Shown piece by piece: positions 49,850-64,000 of a stretch of DNA of 64,000 bases (positions are counted from its first letter, which is position 1; the number at the start of each line of letters is the position of its first letter). Origin of the DNA: Trichoplax adhaerens (lineage: Eukaryota > Placozoa > Uniplacotomia > Trichoplacea > Trichoplacidae). The notes beneath the pieces were generated by a model. The model had not been told where the DNA came from. It did no database searches and worked only from the letters and a program-made list of their open reading frames with translations. Where the stretch lies: assembly GCF_000150275.1 (NCBI RefSeq), contig NW_002060945.1, positions 1,306,199 to 1,370,198 on the forward strand. Direction: 5' to 3'. Both the position numbers and the translations under genes were made by a program.

Positions 49850-50200
49850 TCCTGTGTTATTTCATATTCGATATTCCATGCTCCAAATCTAAGAGAAATA
49901 CAGTCTACTGTAATTCTTCTAATGCTCGTACATAGAACTCCTAGCTGTATTATTTCATACTCGGTATTCTATGCTCCAAATCTAAGAGAAATACAGTCTA
50001 CTATAATTCTTCTAATGCTCGTACATAGAACTCCTAGCTGTATTATTTCATACTCGATATTCTATGTTCCAAATCTAAGAGAAATACAGTCTACTGTAAT
50101 TCTTCTAATGCTCGTACGTAGAACTCCTAGCTGTATTATTTCATACTCGATATTCTATGCTCCAAATCTAAGAGAAATACAGTCTACTGTAATTCTTCTA
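49850..50200. repeat. 93-bp tandem array, about 3.8 units
   Basis: A partial unit starts near 49850, followed by full units at about 49920-50012, 50013-50105 and 50106-50198. Each contains ctcgtacatagaactcctag, ctgtattatttcatactcg and ccaaatctaagagaaataca. Ninety-three is a multiple of three, so a 99-codon ORF (49922-50221) runs through with a 31-residue period beginning MLVHRTPSCIISY. Differences between units change amino acids as often as not, and nothing upstream suggests a gene, so I call it a minisatellite. Confidence 0.9.
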
Positions 50201-53200
50201 ATACTCATATACATATTATGAATAAACTATTTTACCATCAATGGCTCGTAATTGTAATACAAGTGTAGATAGAAATAAGATAGTCAAAGAAAAGTTAAAT
50301 TTTTACCTATAATAATTGAAAGTTTATCGCATATAATTTAAATGTAAAACGTATAGCAAATCGAATCTAATTGTGTTTGAATTAATGCCGTTCAAAATGA
50401 TCTTTGTGGCAAATTTTGATGTAACATGTTTTTCAAGAACAGCGAATGACTATACAGTTTGGGCGACAATTTTATTATGGCAAAAGTCATGAAAGAAGCC
50501 TACAGTAGATCCAATCGAAAATGCATAAATAAGATTTATGCTATTAGTGATAGAACGAAGAATGAATTATTCACCTAAGAATAAACACCAATGTTCTAAT
50601 TTAATCTCCTTTAAAGTTTCTATGTCCTTTTTCAGACAATACTCCTGTGTTCCAGGTGCTGAAATGAACTGTCTACTATGCCACTGACATTAATTCCTGT
50701 CAAAAAATTAGGAACGAATAATTTTATAATAAATATATAATTCCTATGCTGTATGATATCGATAGCAAGTGTCTGTAGTAGCATTGTTACTCTGGGTGTC
50801 TCTATCTACAGCATAGGCGTCTCGATGCTTGGCTTACCGAACAAGGCGTACAATTGTACATTGTTGACGGTGTAATTTTGTGACTTAGAGAAATTTCATT
50901 TTTCCATTGATTAAGTATTGTCAATGTTATTCCTAATATTAATGTGGCATAGTCTCAGGATAGTAGCATTACCAAATATTCTGACTTTCATGACAGTCAT
51001 ATTTGGATGTTGTCTCCATTTGAATAGCTGTCGGACGCCATAATCATCATTTCTAGAAAACTTGTTGAATTATGCATTGTTTAAGCTATGGCGCATCTAA
51101 AATAGCTTACTCCAATAATACCTCATCGTAATCTTTTCTAATTATGTTCCGACTATATGAAATAGAAGTCTATATTCGTCGAATAGTATAAAACCTGCTG
51201 ATCAATTCTCATTCTAAATAAATAATAACCGACAGCTCTCAGGTAACCCCACGAGGAGAAGGCGTTCTATGTATCACAAACTGATGACTCATCTCTAATT
51301 AATAAGTAGAAATTATAATTGCAGGAACGTGTAAAGGTATCCTAAAAATTATAAAAGTATACGTACATACTGTATATCTGTTGAATTTCATCATCTATCT
51401 GTAAATAGGTGCATTGTTAATAGATATTAATAACATTGTATGAATGCAGGGAATAAAGTAGGAACTATTATTCATAGACACTGCTTCATATAAAACATAA
51501 CACTGAAGTAAACACTCTGCACCTGACAAAAAGTATTAATAGACGATGTTCTGCATTAAGAATAAAATTTAGTCAACTTCTACCCTCTCAAAGATCAATT
51601 ATTCACCTTTCATCTACCGATCAGATAAAAATTAGCATAAATAATACCGATAATTACGTAAGGGAAAGTCAATAATAAGACTTCTTTATAGCAATTACCG
51701 TTCATGGTCAATTCTTAATTACTCCCAATAACAGTTATTTAAGCTTCACAAAAGAGATCTTTCTGATTATATGATTGCGTTACAATGCTCTATTGAATGT
51801 GTATTATTACCCACTCTTAAAACGCAACGCAGACATACCGTACTCGTTTATAAAGCTATTTGGCAGTACGATAGTAAAATATGGTGTTGTCTCAAATTAG
51901 GCAATATTATGTTACAGGCAAGTTAATATTTTAGCATATCTTGACTTATTTGAAAATTATCTTCATGTATACGAAGCGTAAGCAAATTGATAAGATTCCA
52001 AACTACTTTCTGAATGTTCACTTAATATTTACTAAATAAAGTATCGCTGTTACATATCAGTAGATACTGTAGAATAAACTCATATTGTGTAATATTCTAA
52101 CTGCTTTATATCTCAAAAATTTTTAGTTAAACTTGCTCTCTAATCGCTATCTAACTAACATAAGTAACTATAACTTCGTGAAAGATATCTAGATGCAAAT
52201 GAAGCAATATTAATTATGCTTTTTTCCACCCTATAGATGTGAATTATTTATATGCTAATTACCTTAAGCAAATCTTGAGCGAATTTCCGCTTAAAATTTA
52301 TCTAGACAACGCAATCAAAGCAGATAATAATTGAAATTATTGTTACCCCTCTTTGTGTATCTTTCGATTTTAATAATAACACATAACAAATTTTCAAGTT
52401 CAAACTAACTATGATATCACTATAAACGACCATTGTACATTATATACTTACATAATATAACCTACATCACGTCATATATAGAAAAATTTCAAGTTAAAAC
52501 TACCAAGTAGATTAGTAAGAGATGATGCTATAGTTCATGATTGTAGAAACATTCGAATTGAACTATCACCCCGGAATTTAATTACTAATAAGTGCATGCG
52601 TATTGCTAATCATCACCAACTCTCCTACTTCTTGATTGACTTGATATAGTTACTAATATCAAGAATCTAACGCTTTAGCGTTGCCAAAACGTTTAGGTTT
52701 CTTCAAACTAGAATGAACAATTTAAATGATAATGATACGGTACCGTTCAAACATCCTTTAAGTTTGAGTCATCAATAACTGTTCATTGCAAACTGAAAGC
52801 TACTTTTTTATTGATTTAAACTTAATAAATGTTTCAAGTATCGTAATTGTCAGGTTTACGACAGTCTACTACCGATAAATGATATTGCAACGATAGCATT
52901 CAAACAAAATTTAGGGCCATTACTAAAATTTATAGCTATTTTTACCGTTTACATTCAACGAGACCGTATGTAATAAAAATAATCAAACTTTCGGTGATTA
53001 TTTATTAGTATTTTGTGTTTCAATTACAGTTACAGTCTTAAGAACGCATATGCCACTTAGATAGTTTATTGAGCAGTGCTGTTGCTGACTCAAGTGCTTT
53101 CGGTACCGTACATCTTTAAATGCATGCATGCAATAACTGCAACGAATGTTTATCGTTTATAGATTATTATACGTATTGCCGACAATCTACCTGGAATGGT

Positions 53201-53369
53201 GATTTACCACTTTAAAACCTATCATACTAAATATTAAAATAGCGACTTCATACGCGATATTTCCCCTTAAATTTGCATTAAGTTTTATTTAGCCAAGATC
53301 TCTTAAGTACGAGTAAAGTAATTGTTCACTTATACAAGCGCACCCGATTTAAAAGGGTGTATTCCTTAA
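50201..53369. other. AT-rich intergenic sequence, nothing identified
   Basis: I see no ORF of note, no paired splice sites around an open frame, and no clear repeat. Confidence 0.35.
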
Positions 53370-53565
53370 AAAGTTAAATCGATAAACTCATGCACTACAT
53401 TATACTTTGATATGCGGATTAAATTGTCTATTCCAAGAAAAGCTAAATCGCTAAACTCATGCACTGTATTATGCCTTGATATATAGATTAAATTGTCTAT
53501 TCCAAAAAAGCTGAATCATTAACTCATGCACTGTATTATATCTTGATGTACTGATTAAATTAAGT
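53370..53565. repeat. Three ~80-86-bp tandem units
   Basis: The units share gctaaatcg(c/a)taaactcatgc, actgtattat-ccttgatat and agattaaattgtctattcca. Starts are near 53370, 53443 and 53508. Scattered relatives continue to about 53770 (for example gatatacagattaaattaag near 53710). Confidence 0.8.
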
Positions 53566-56500
53566 TGCACTACGACTCCTTTTAACCAAGAGTAAAGTAG
53601 TTGCTCAATGGTGTAGACCTGATTGGCGGGCAAAGGAAATTGTATTCATTTAATCAATGCTATTTTTATAAAACGTAAAAATATTAAGTTCTCACGCTAT
53701 TTTCTTTGATATACAGATTAAATTAAGCTATGTCGAAATCTTTTAATCAAGAGCAGAGTAATTGTGTGTTGATGCAGACATGATTGATGAATGGAAAGCT
53801 CTTTGCATATTCCAATGCGGTACTAATTTAGTACTTAGCTGAACAATGTTTAAAATAAATCTAGGCCTTTATAATGAAATCTAGCATACATATTAAGCAT
53901 ACGCCTACAAGAAGTAAATAACCAGTTAACTCTATACGGCTTAGCTACACTTACAATTTACATAATACCTCTGATATAATACAATGACCTTGTATTTTGC
54001 AGGGTCTTATATGTTTAAGTGGTGGTATGATATCATTGTAATATCAGCACAAATTCATTAGATATTTAAAGTTATTTATAAGCTAAAACTTATTTTCGAA
54101 CTTGACGAATTAGGAATGTTCAATGGTTTATAAATTCGAACAGGGTCAGGTCTAATTGTAAAATATAGTCAGTTTACATAATAAATTACCAGCAACAGCT
54201 AGTGAGTGCTGTATAACAACAACTGGCTTATGAATAAAAGCGATCCTGACATATTAATAAATGAAACTGGAAACTTCTTAAATTAATCATTTCAGGTCCT
54301 ACCGGAAATATTCTTAAAGCACATTCTGAAACATAAACTTGCAGCTAAAATTTCAATAATAGTTAATTTAATTAGCTGTCACATTTTAATTAATGGCAAT
54401 GCAAATAATAAAGACGGTAGCTTGCTTTCTTTACATGGAGTAGGAGGAAGAAACTTCTTGATAGCCTGAATATTTTTAAATAAATTAACTGCAGTGTAAT
54501 TTATAATACTGAACCAATGATGATGAACAAATTGCTGTCACTGAGGATCTGATTTAGAACCACAGCAGACTCTATTGTTCCTACAGTTGCAAATTAATTT
54601 TGCGTATAGCTTCTAACATGCGTATATAATTAGTTGTGATCAAAACGATTACTAAAGAGTTCATATTAAGAGCAATTCATCTTTCTATGTCCCAAATTTA
54701 TTAATAGCAATGACTATTTTCATGCTTTATGTTAGCCCAAATTTAGTAAGAAGAATAGTATCACTATCCAGTTACTAACTCAACAAGCTTTACTATTATA
54801 TTCTGCACAAACTGTGTTATTGCAAAAATGAAAGAAAACACCCATACTTACCAAATCTGTCGGATCATAATGGTACATATCGGTGAAAGATATCATTAAT
54901 GTACCTCAATTATTACATTATTGAAAAGTTTTACATCAGTGTTACACATCATACGTATAATAATATTACAATAGATCAGAAATAAAATTGCTAAGCTACG
55001 ATATCGATTTATTAATGTATGCTACAATGCATTGAGTTCTGTCTTGCTAGGGAATATGGTATGAGCCTAAAGCTATACAAGCTAAAAAGTTTATAGAGTA
55101 TATCTTCTTAAAAAGATTGTCTCAATAGCTTATAATTGCATTTGCTAGATCTAGCTTTACAAATTTAATTAAGGCAACGTCAGCCAATTTTAAACAAAAC
55201 ATCACGCTTTAGATTTGTCATCGTCCGAGATCTATTGTAGAGTATTTTCTAGCTTCCGCTGCAGCGCTTGTCGACCTATCTTCCGTATTTTAAGGTCAAA
55301 GTATAAGTAAACGAGTCATCCTTTGCAAAATCGAACATTCCTTCCTAACTGTATACTTAACATGCTGCTTTAATTTATGCATCATCATGAAGATAATTTA
55401 TAATTCTATCCAGTGATTACCAACATAAGATGTCATTGGATAAAGAAAACGATAACTTATAGTTACTATAACAATCTTCTCCTATAGGAATAGCTAGAGA
55501 CCCTTTTAGGACCTCGCGCGGTAGCTATCAGCTAGTATAACCAATTATTGTATTATATATTGCATATACTTTGTATCTATGGATGATCACATCATTACTT
55601 CTAAATTAGCTAGCCTAAATTGTATTTTAATTGCCTATACTATAGATATGAATCATGGTTGAAAATATAAATTAAGTCCATTTGGATATAGAATATGGTG
55701 GAATGGAGTACAACAGATTGAAAATGACCGCATTATCATGCTAATCTAATCCGTTATAGAGAAAAAATGTGAAAGTCTTATTTGTTTATTTGATTGACAC
55801 ATTGTAACAATAGGGGAGGAGAAGGTAGACCCGGAATAACAAGATAGCATGAATAAAACTAGGCCAGGGGGTATCTCATCCATGTACTATGCAAGGCTTT
55901 AAATAGGAGCGGTAGGCTAGCTAATTTAGGCCAATGTTGGACTACCAGTTGAAAGTTGGGCAGCGTATGGATAGGAAGACAATCATTCAGGCGGTCTATA
56001 GTGGAGTAAAACTATTCAAGGACGAATACTATCGAAGCTAAGGTAATGCTTATTAGCGCTACTTCTATAGTATGAGTATGATTGTATTGAAATGTCAGTT
56101 GATCATTATCCATTTGTATAGATTTGCGTAGTCTAGTCTGGTAGATTGGACAGTTAGCAGCATTTGTTGTCTCTCTTAAGTTATTTTTGTCCAGCCGTAA
56201 GACAAGATAACCACATTACTCATAACAATTATCCAGTCTCGATATTAGCCTTGTCTGTTGGTAATTAATTGAAAGTGTCAGTTTAAACTGATAAGACTGG
56301 CGTCAATCTATCTTTAATCCTGGTAATTAATCTACATTAAATCGGCTCTTGGCGATCCGTTAAGACGAACATTTGGAATTAATAATTAAGTAGTTGATTT
56401 GAGCCTATCTTGTATGACATCCAATTTTGACTCTTTCACCCAAAACTAGTTGATCAACAAACAAGTCCAAGAGAAAATTTTAAACGATTCATTGGAAAAT

Positions 56501-59500
56501 TTCAACAATATAAAATACATCTATCAAGACTGAAATACCATTATCTATCTATCTCCTGAATCGACGTCTTCCAAAGGTAAGCTAGAGTGAGCCATCGTCA
56601 TATGAAATAGGATAAACGGATAAAATTGTCATCGTAAGTCATCCTTAAATGTTAAAATCACCTCGTATGGCTTCTAGTCATTAGCTCTAAAAAAAATCAC
56701 GTAGCAATAAAGACCCAAGGCCAAATATTGCTCAAGATGATATCTAGTCATAAATTCAATCAGATAATCTAATATTCTAGAAAGGATTAGTTAAATACCG
56801 ATACTGTATCGATCCTTTATTTAATTCTACTGTCATTTTAATTTACCATTTAAAATATTTTATGACATGTTAAAGTAAACTGTACAGTACGAGTTTACTA
56901 TGGATGAGATTGACAGGGTCTTAAGCGTTATTACTATAAATGTTTTACCCAAATTTAATATCTTATTTTGAGTTTGGTAATCAATCACCATCGATTTCCG
57001 ATCAAGTTAACTGAACTGATTGACCGTTTAATATCGACATTTTACCCTTACGATAGCCACAATTTACTTAAGATATGGTCGTTTTGACCATCTTTTTGCG
57101 TAGACGCCATACTATTTTGAGTTTCATTAGCGTTGTTGATAAATATTACTGGATTATTCATTATCGACTATTCGTAAATACGTTAGGATAATTCTAAACA
57201 TTCTTGATAAACTTTCATTCACCGACAGAATTTGATTTAATCAAATTCTATTTAATCGTTATCTTTCTGTAAAAGAGGCATTGGACTTGATCGAACAGTC
57301 AATGCTACAGTAGTAGTAGACATTATTTTGATCTCTCCGTGACAGTGAATACTTCTTTCTAAAAACGGCTTGCCAAATTCCTTGTTGACTAGATTTATCC
57401 CTGCAGACAATTGTTCACCATAAATCTTAAATTGATTACGATCTTAATATATTGATAGCATATAGCAATCATCAACCGGGTGAAATTAAATTAATAACGC
57501 GTCTCATTATCATTCACTCAGCCTTCATATATTTAGCTATCCAACTAGTAACCATAGTCTGAGCAAGCTACTGTATCAACAATAATAATTGTTTTGGTTA
57601 GCTGAAATGGATCATTTCTTTCGGTAAGAATGCCTACTTACGTCGCCACAATTACCTATTTAATCTGTTATTTACAACAAATTACCTTGGAACAAGCCCT
57701 ATAATCTTCATTAATAATTAGCGTTAACCAAGCGTTTAGCTAAATTTTTTCCTTCTTCATTTAGCAGCTCTTATTATTGATCATTCTACCCTAATAAATT
57801 TTAGTTGTTTTGCATAACTTACAAAAGCAGTTTCTATCGCTCTATCTAATCAATCGATAATAATATCATAAGGAACTGATATAATAACCTTCGTCTTAAC
57901 GTCCGAAAATTTTATAAGTATTTCGTCTTTTCATAGTGAATATTCATATCATCGTCATCGTTAACTAATAGCATTTTTATTTGGCTTGATCAAAGTTCAT
58001 CTATTTACAGCACTAATGTCTTTATAAGCAACAGAGTATCCAACATTTAAACAGTTAATTTCAAGGTATGCATTGTAAAACTGTTAATGAATATGGCATT
58101 TGTGACCTTTTCGTGCCACCAATTCACGTCCTTTTAGACGAAAACAAGAATATGACTGATTTTAAGCGTTAGGGTTAGGGATGTATAGAACTAATTCCAA
58201 TAAAATTCTTTCCATAACATAAAATACTAGGCCTTGGCAACATAAAAAGTAAACTTTTTCCAGCTTATTTGTTTAAATCTTACAGCACCAACTAGATTTT
58301 CCTACCTACTGTACTTCTGTTCTCTTGCAAACTTTGTGATGTTTGCAATAGAAAATCTTTAACAGGTCACCTTTTCGTAAGTAAGTCCCTCAATCTGAAA
58401 GTATATGACCAATATTCAGCTCATACTGATTGTATGGTTTAGTTATGTTTGCAAAGAAATAGGATTAGGCGTATAGCCTTTCTGGATAAAGCAGACGACT
58501 TGACGCCGGTTTTCAAAACAATAAAACTAACACTTACATACGAGCGTTAACAGCTAGGAAGAATAACAAGAGTTTAACGATTCTTCACTAGCTAGCATTG
58601 ACTTAGACATGCTAATCTTGACGGGCTAAATTAGAAAAGGAGAATTGAATGACCGCTAGAGTAGCAAGTATTAAGACATTCACGACGATCTTTTTCCTTG
58701 GATCTTCTACAATCCTGTTGGAGAGAAGTATAAAGTAGTGATTATACTGTCATGCCATAGAAATTACTATTCGCAAAGTCTATCGTTTCTTCCGCTTAAT
58801 GTAATGTATCATGGTAGATTTTAGAATAGAAAATGAATAAATTTATAGAGAAAATAGGCTGTACTATAAATTCTTTAACAATTTGACGAAGTCGCTTAAA
58901 ATTTTATAAAGGAAAAGTTACTAAAAAGTAATGATAATTTAATCGTTTAGGCATGATGACAGTGATAGCCATATTTTAATGCACTATTTATATCTAGCCT
59001 GTCATGCTGAAAGTATTGGTTATAATTTGTGTACTTATCCTCCATCTGGTCATTACGTTATTTAGCATAGTTGCAATTATATATATTACAGGAAGCATAT
59101 TCAATCGTGCTACCTTCGAAATAAAACTCGTAATAGTAGCCCATATTAATTCATCAATGATTACATTTTCTTGATACTAGTAACTACGTAAAGATTCCAT
59201 TTAACTATATTTCTAACCGAAATTTCTGTTCTATAAAGTGCAGCTCCCTCCTCTATTATTTATCCGTTCGTAATAGTATGACCTTGCTATGAATTTACTG
59301 TAGTCGCTAGCTATAACCGAATTATGACTAACGGTATTTCTCTACAATCTATGTCCTCTTGATCTTTTTCAGCATTTATAACACTAATATAATTATTGCA
59401 CAGCAAATCATTATACTGTGGCCAATATTTCTGCAGAAATAATATTACTTTATTATTGGCTAACAAATTGTTGGCACCGATGTGAGCATGCGGTCAAGAA

Positions 59501-60415
59501 TTAAAATTTACTGATCTAATTCTTATTCGTATCGGAGGCAATGTAGTTCAGAATGAGATTTCTCCACTTATGTTGCAATTTTAAGCACATCGTATGTCGA
59601 CCCCAACTAAAATTATTTCATATTGCAATAATGATTTGACTAATTTCCGCTAGATTGGAATACTATCAACCTTACGCTAGTTGATCGCAAAGAATTTCTT
59701 TCTCAACATCAGTTCTGGATCATTATTGACTACCAGCCACGAATTACGTTAACTAAATAATTTTGATGGTACAATAACGATATTAAGCTGTTGATGGATA
59801 ACCATTGTGAAATCTTCTCAATCCTGTATTTTAAATTTATACCCGATATTAAAATTGAAAATTGAGTTTCCACGGTTGTTACATAAACACAAATCTCAAC
59901 AAATTAGTATTTGTTACAGTAGCCAGTAAAGTCTTGTTGATACTAGCCGTAGATTTAATTCCTTCCAGCAGAATAATCATCCAATTTGAGCAGTATTTTT
60001 TGGCTTTCTTTATAATTTAACATGATGTAAAAGCAGAAGCAATTTTAAGCATCGCGCTCTATACCGTATCTTATACAAAATTTATGAATTTTTAATCGAT
60101 AATGAATTGAGTGGTGATATATTAAACAGTTTCACTTTATATGATAAAATCTTGCAAAGATCTCGACATACAAATATGTTGTAAACTAATGACTTTAGAA
60201 GCTGAATTATATCATTAAACTTAAATTTAAGAAAGGCAAAATTCTTTACCCTAGATTATGCTAGGACTTAATAGTATCATGATCACATCATAGATAGATT
60301 TTTCCAGCTTTTACTATCTACGCGTATGTTGGTATGTTTATATCATATTCTGAAGTATGAATGATACATTTTTTAAATTTTGTAGATCCAAAGATAATTA
60401 TTCTTACCTTTCAAG
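53566..60415. other. AT-rich gene-poor stretch
   Basis: I see no supported gene. Small items: an 11-bp inverted repeat with one central base (agaatttgatt / aatcaaattct, 57227-57249), and two TTAGGG telomere-type words in tandem near 58168. Neither is large enough to call an element. Confidence 0.35.
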
Positions 60416-60457
60416 ATGCAAAATCCAGAAGACAGTCAATATGGCTATCAGCAAGAA
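60416..60457 (+). CDS. Possible first coding exon (very weak)
   Basis: After an acceptor-like ttttgtag (60385) there is tttcaagATG, then an open frame MQNPEDSQYGYQQE ending at a strong donor gtaagt. It looks like a short initiating exon with a Q/Y-rich start. No following exon could be found before the window ends. The opposite strand across the same bases also has an acceptor-like and a donor-like signal, so strand is uncertain. Confidence 0.22.
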
Positions 60458-60742
60458 GTAAGTACTAGCAATATAATCTAAAATAATTATTACTCTTGCA
60501 AACACCGGAAGGATATCATTTGCTTATGATCACATAGTCATTTAAACTTGAATTCTTGTGTTTTGAAAACCTCATAGATTAAACACTGCATAAAACGGAC
60601 ACTTTAATTTAGAGTTAACAAGAACATACTGTGCACTCGTAGTGAACACCATGTATATGCTATAATCTTTATACGCAAAATTTAACTTTTACTTTTCACT
60701 AATGTACATAATTATCATTACTACACATAGCATTAAATTTTC

Positions 60743-60940
60743 CTAAAAAAATAATACATTTTTCACATAAACCCAGTCATGGATATTAAAATGCTTTGAT
60801 AATGACCGTTCTATCCTTTGCTCTTCACTTATGTTTCTAACTATCGCTATAATTCGTACATGATATTGAACTTGCTTTAAAAACTGATGTTTTCTTCGTA
60901 CGAAAGGAAAACATCTAGAAATAAGAGCTTTGACAATCAC
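60743..60940 (-). other. Unassigned minus-strand ORF, possible exon
   Basis: This is a 65-codon frame rich in charged residues (RKHQFLKQVQYHVRI, then SEEQRIERSLSKHF), with an AG just before CFPF-like residues and gtgaaa after DWVY. It looks more protein-like than most ORFs in the window, but I recognise no domain and find no linked exon. Confidence 0.2.
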
Positions 60941-63900
60941 TGTCTCCCTATTTTGACTTGTCAGTAACTTGATGTTAGATGCCAGTTATTAATTAGAATA
61001 ATTTATTTCTGTTTTTAATGTTTGATGTTGCCAATTTAGTACAGTATCAAAGATATTGAACTTGTGGGGTTTACTTTACTTTTAAATCCTATCACGGCCG
61101 AGGATTTCTAATAGTAACATGAATATATCAACTAAAGTCATTTTTAAGACTAGTAATTTTTGTTAACGTTAATACATAATAGAGCAACATTAAATTGAGG
61201 ACATACATATCAATTTTTTTGCTCCATATGCCAAATGTCTAACGCTGTCATTTTACAGTAATCTCATAGCAAAATTTAATTCACCGCTATTTCTACGTTA
61301 TCATTGCAAGAATTAATCACTACCGTTTAATTAAGACTAAGGGCATATCTAGCGTGACTAATTCTATTATTCTACGCTAATTAAAGAGCATAAACGCCTC
61401 TCGAGGGCATTTTTTCAAATTTTTATAACAATAGTAGTGCAGCTTGAGTGAGAGTAAGTTGCGTTCAATTCAACCATTCTTAAAACGAAAATTTGTTGCT
61501 CTATTAAGCAAATCTTGGATTGTATATTGCTATTGATTTTCATCATTCACACTCAAATATTTAATGCAATTGAGTAATTATTTCCCACCACCTTGGTTAA
61601 TTATTAATACTTTCTAAATTCGAATAACACCCGATAATGGATCGACAAATTGAAGCCATGTCTAAATGCCTTGAAATTACCGACGACGCTTTCATGATAT
61701 AGTTAAATCGGTAATAGCTATCAATCTCTTGAGTCTAGTTCCAGTAGACATTAAAATCTTCATAACCTAGTCGACCGTAGATCGTAAAAAATTGCTAAAA
61801 CAGAATATTTCAGCCTAATAGAGGAACGATTGTCCGATTTTTATCATGGTCTTCCAATTGTAATTGAATAGTGAAACAAGTGAAGTAGCAGAAAGTCGTT
61901 GTAAAATCAGTGCATTCTAAGATTTTAGATGCCATCATAAAAAAATACTTCAGAAACATTCGTCTATTCTTTCAGTCAGTAACAATTAAATAGCGATTAA
62001 TTAATTTACGGCAGTCCTGCGTGCACAATAGTAATTTAAGGTTTCACAAATGGACTTGGTAAATATCAGACGTAGCAGTTTTTAAATTCTTCATCATTAA
62101 AAATGAATTTAGTCGATCTTTTCTTGAAGCTGGTAACAATCAAATGATAATTATAGTTATACATACAGCTGATAACAATGAAGACTTTTTGAATCGATTT
62201 AGTAATCCAATCAGTCTATTTTTTGTGCCCCTCTCACCATTAAAACGATTGCAATCTATCTCCTTTAACCTAGTAACAACTAAGTAATAATTTACACGTG
62301 TATTGATCTTATACTAGTAAATATAGTAATACTATAATACGGTACTATTTTAAGGTCCCTGATAAATTAGTATAAAATATCTTCCGGTTAAATATCGTGG
62401 TTAAAATGGATAAAGGCTGTTGGAGATCATTAGCATATAGCCTCTGATAACATATATAATTATCGACGTGGCAGTCTCTAATGTAACCCGAATTCATATT
62501 CTAAATGATTAGGACTGTTCAATATTCCTTGGCGTTCTATGTGACGGCAATGCTTTGATTTCTTTTAGCTAATTTTGATTGAAAGAATGATTACTAATTA
62601 ATGTAATCTTATAGCTTTGATGAGAAACTTTCTATAGTTCTTATTGCATTGCATATACGCCTATTTATCCATCAAGTACATGGAACGAAATTTGATTTGT
62701 TTCGGTATTGGCAATGATTGATGGCAAAGATCACATTGTAATAGTTTAGCAGAAGTAATACGCAAAAATTGTATTTAGCATTAGCATTAGCTTGACTCCA
62801 ACTTGTAACTTGGAATTACAGCTTAGATGCATTAGATTAATGAAATGTGGGTAGTTGAATTATTCGATCATTTAATGAAAGAAAAATTCTCTAGCTATTG
62901 CAAATTCAGCGTCGAAATGGTATAATTTTCTACGTCCATTTCTTTTAATACAGATAGAAGGGATTAATTCTGGGTAATTTTACCTAAACTACTTGTATAC
63001 TCGTATGCCCACGTTTTAGCCATGTAATAGCATTATTTTGTAGAGGTTTTACAAATACCCAAAGGCCAAGCAATAATATTGATCCAGTTTTGTTATTGCT
63101 TAAGCTTGCTGACGGCTACGTATTCTATTAGAAATTGGACAACAAAAATGCGTGTCAAAAATAGCTTAAACCCACCATGCTGGAGGCCATTTTCATAACA
63201 AAAGCAACGAGATTATTTTAGCCATCATGGTTAATAATCGCTTAACTTTAATCGTATTGTTTTGACTTTAATTTATGTTTTATGCTCCATTGCACTATAA
63301 CGGCTGCTATTTCCTTCTCTTGTTATTCAATATACCAGTTTAGTCCTTACCTATTGAATAGATACGCTCATTTTATATGAAATAACTTCAATTGATAACC
63401 GCTGGATAAGCATATTATGCGAGTTATGCTGATGGCCGCTTTTGTCCTAATTTAACAAAGGTGGTGATGATTTGGGGGATAGAGATTTAATTTATTCAAT
63501 ACGACAACATGGCATTCAACTCTATGCTAATTTGCAATTGAATGTAAAGACCGATTTTTCTCTTCATAGAGAGGATAATCAATAAGATAATGTAGTCTAA
63601 TCATTATTACAGCAAGTAAATTCGTTAATAATGATAACATAAAAGACGTAGCATAAAATCATAGCCGCTATTGAAGCCTTTTAAATCGACCATCTTTTGG
63701 TCTATACAGCTTGGTCTTATCTCGAAGCTGCTATTTGCAAAACATAACGAAAAGGATTTAACTAGAATAAAAGATGGTTATTGGCTAATCAAAATTAGTT
63801 ATGTCTTATCGATTTAGCTTTAGTATCTTCAAGATAATTAGAGGATGCCCTGCAACATCACAAATTGCCGTCTTGAATAAATTACAATTCGATTAGTATT

Positions 63901-64000
63901 CATAGACCACCCAAATCATGTATTGAACGAGGAAATAAATAACAGTTACTAAAGCTTTCTACATCAATATGAATGGTCACAAAATAGCTAAAAATAACAA
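60941..64000. other. AT-rich sequence to the end of the window, nothing identified
   Basis: I see no supported exon, RNA gene or clear repeat. Confidence 0.35.

Noticed and set aside
58160-58185. Two TTAGGG telomere-type words
   Set aside because: Two units are expected by chance or as an interstitial relic; no longer array is present.

Overview
The window is eukaryotic and most likely from an early-branching animal. It is very AT-rich (I estimate about two thirds A+T). Its genes are split into many small exons (37-190 bases) by short GT-AG introns, almost no ORF exceeds 100 codons, and it carries a metazoan-type MAP3K2/3 kinase with a PB1 domain. A placozoan such as Trichoplax, or a sponge, would fit; this is inference from composition and gene structure only. 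Most six-frame ORFs are chance. The real genes had to be read as spliced exons with matching phases.

Left third (1-31 kb): three tandem paralogous genes on the + strand, about 12 kb apart (copy 1 about 2924-7373, copy 2 about 16019-18978, copy 3 about 26872-31014). Each encodes a helical, armadillo/HEAT-like protein of about 350-410 residues from 16 or more exons. Exon lengths and intron phases match almost base for base although the proteins are now very different. I do not recognise the family. The gaps between copies hold several independent tandem-repeat arrays (177 bp, 90-133 bp, 164 bp, 75 bp, 200 bp, and a GC-rich 20-bp minisatellite). Just after copy 2 lie exon-like pieces that faintly resemble the C-terminal part of the E3 ligase listerin.

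Centre (33.7-37.6 kb): a minus-strand gene of at least 19 exons coding for a MAP3K2/3 (MEKK2/3) orthologue. It has an N-terminal PB1 domain, a serine-rich linker and a complete C-terminal kinase domain; its first exon or exons are not found.

Right half (37.6-64 kb): gene-poor. Between 41 and 48.7 kb the base composition changes: motifs of the type CTGTACAGTAC are dense, there are T-run/G-run junctions, a duplicated block of about 340 bp containing AACCCG-rich sequence, 92-bp repeats and a GC-rich hairpin. From 48.7 to 60 kb there is AT-rich sequence with a 93-bp array (49.9-50.2 kb) and an 86-bp array (53.4-53.6 kb). Two weak exon candidates lie at 60.4-60.9 kb.

Nothing links the ARM-like genes and the kinase functionally beyond proximity. 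I found no intact rRNA or tRNA gene, no CRISPR array and no intact transposase or reverse transcriptase.
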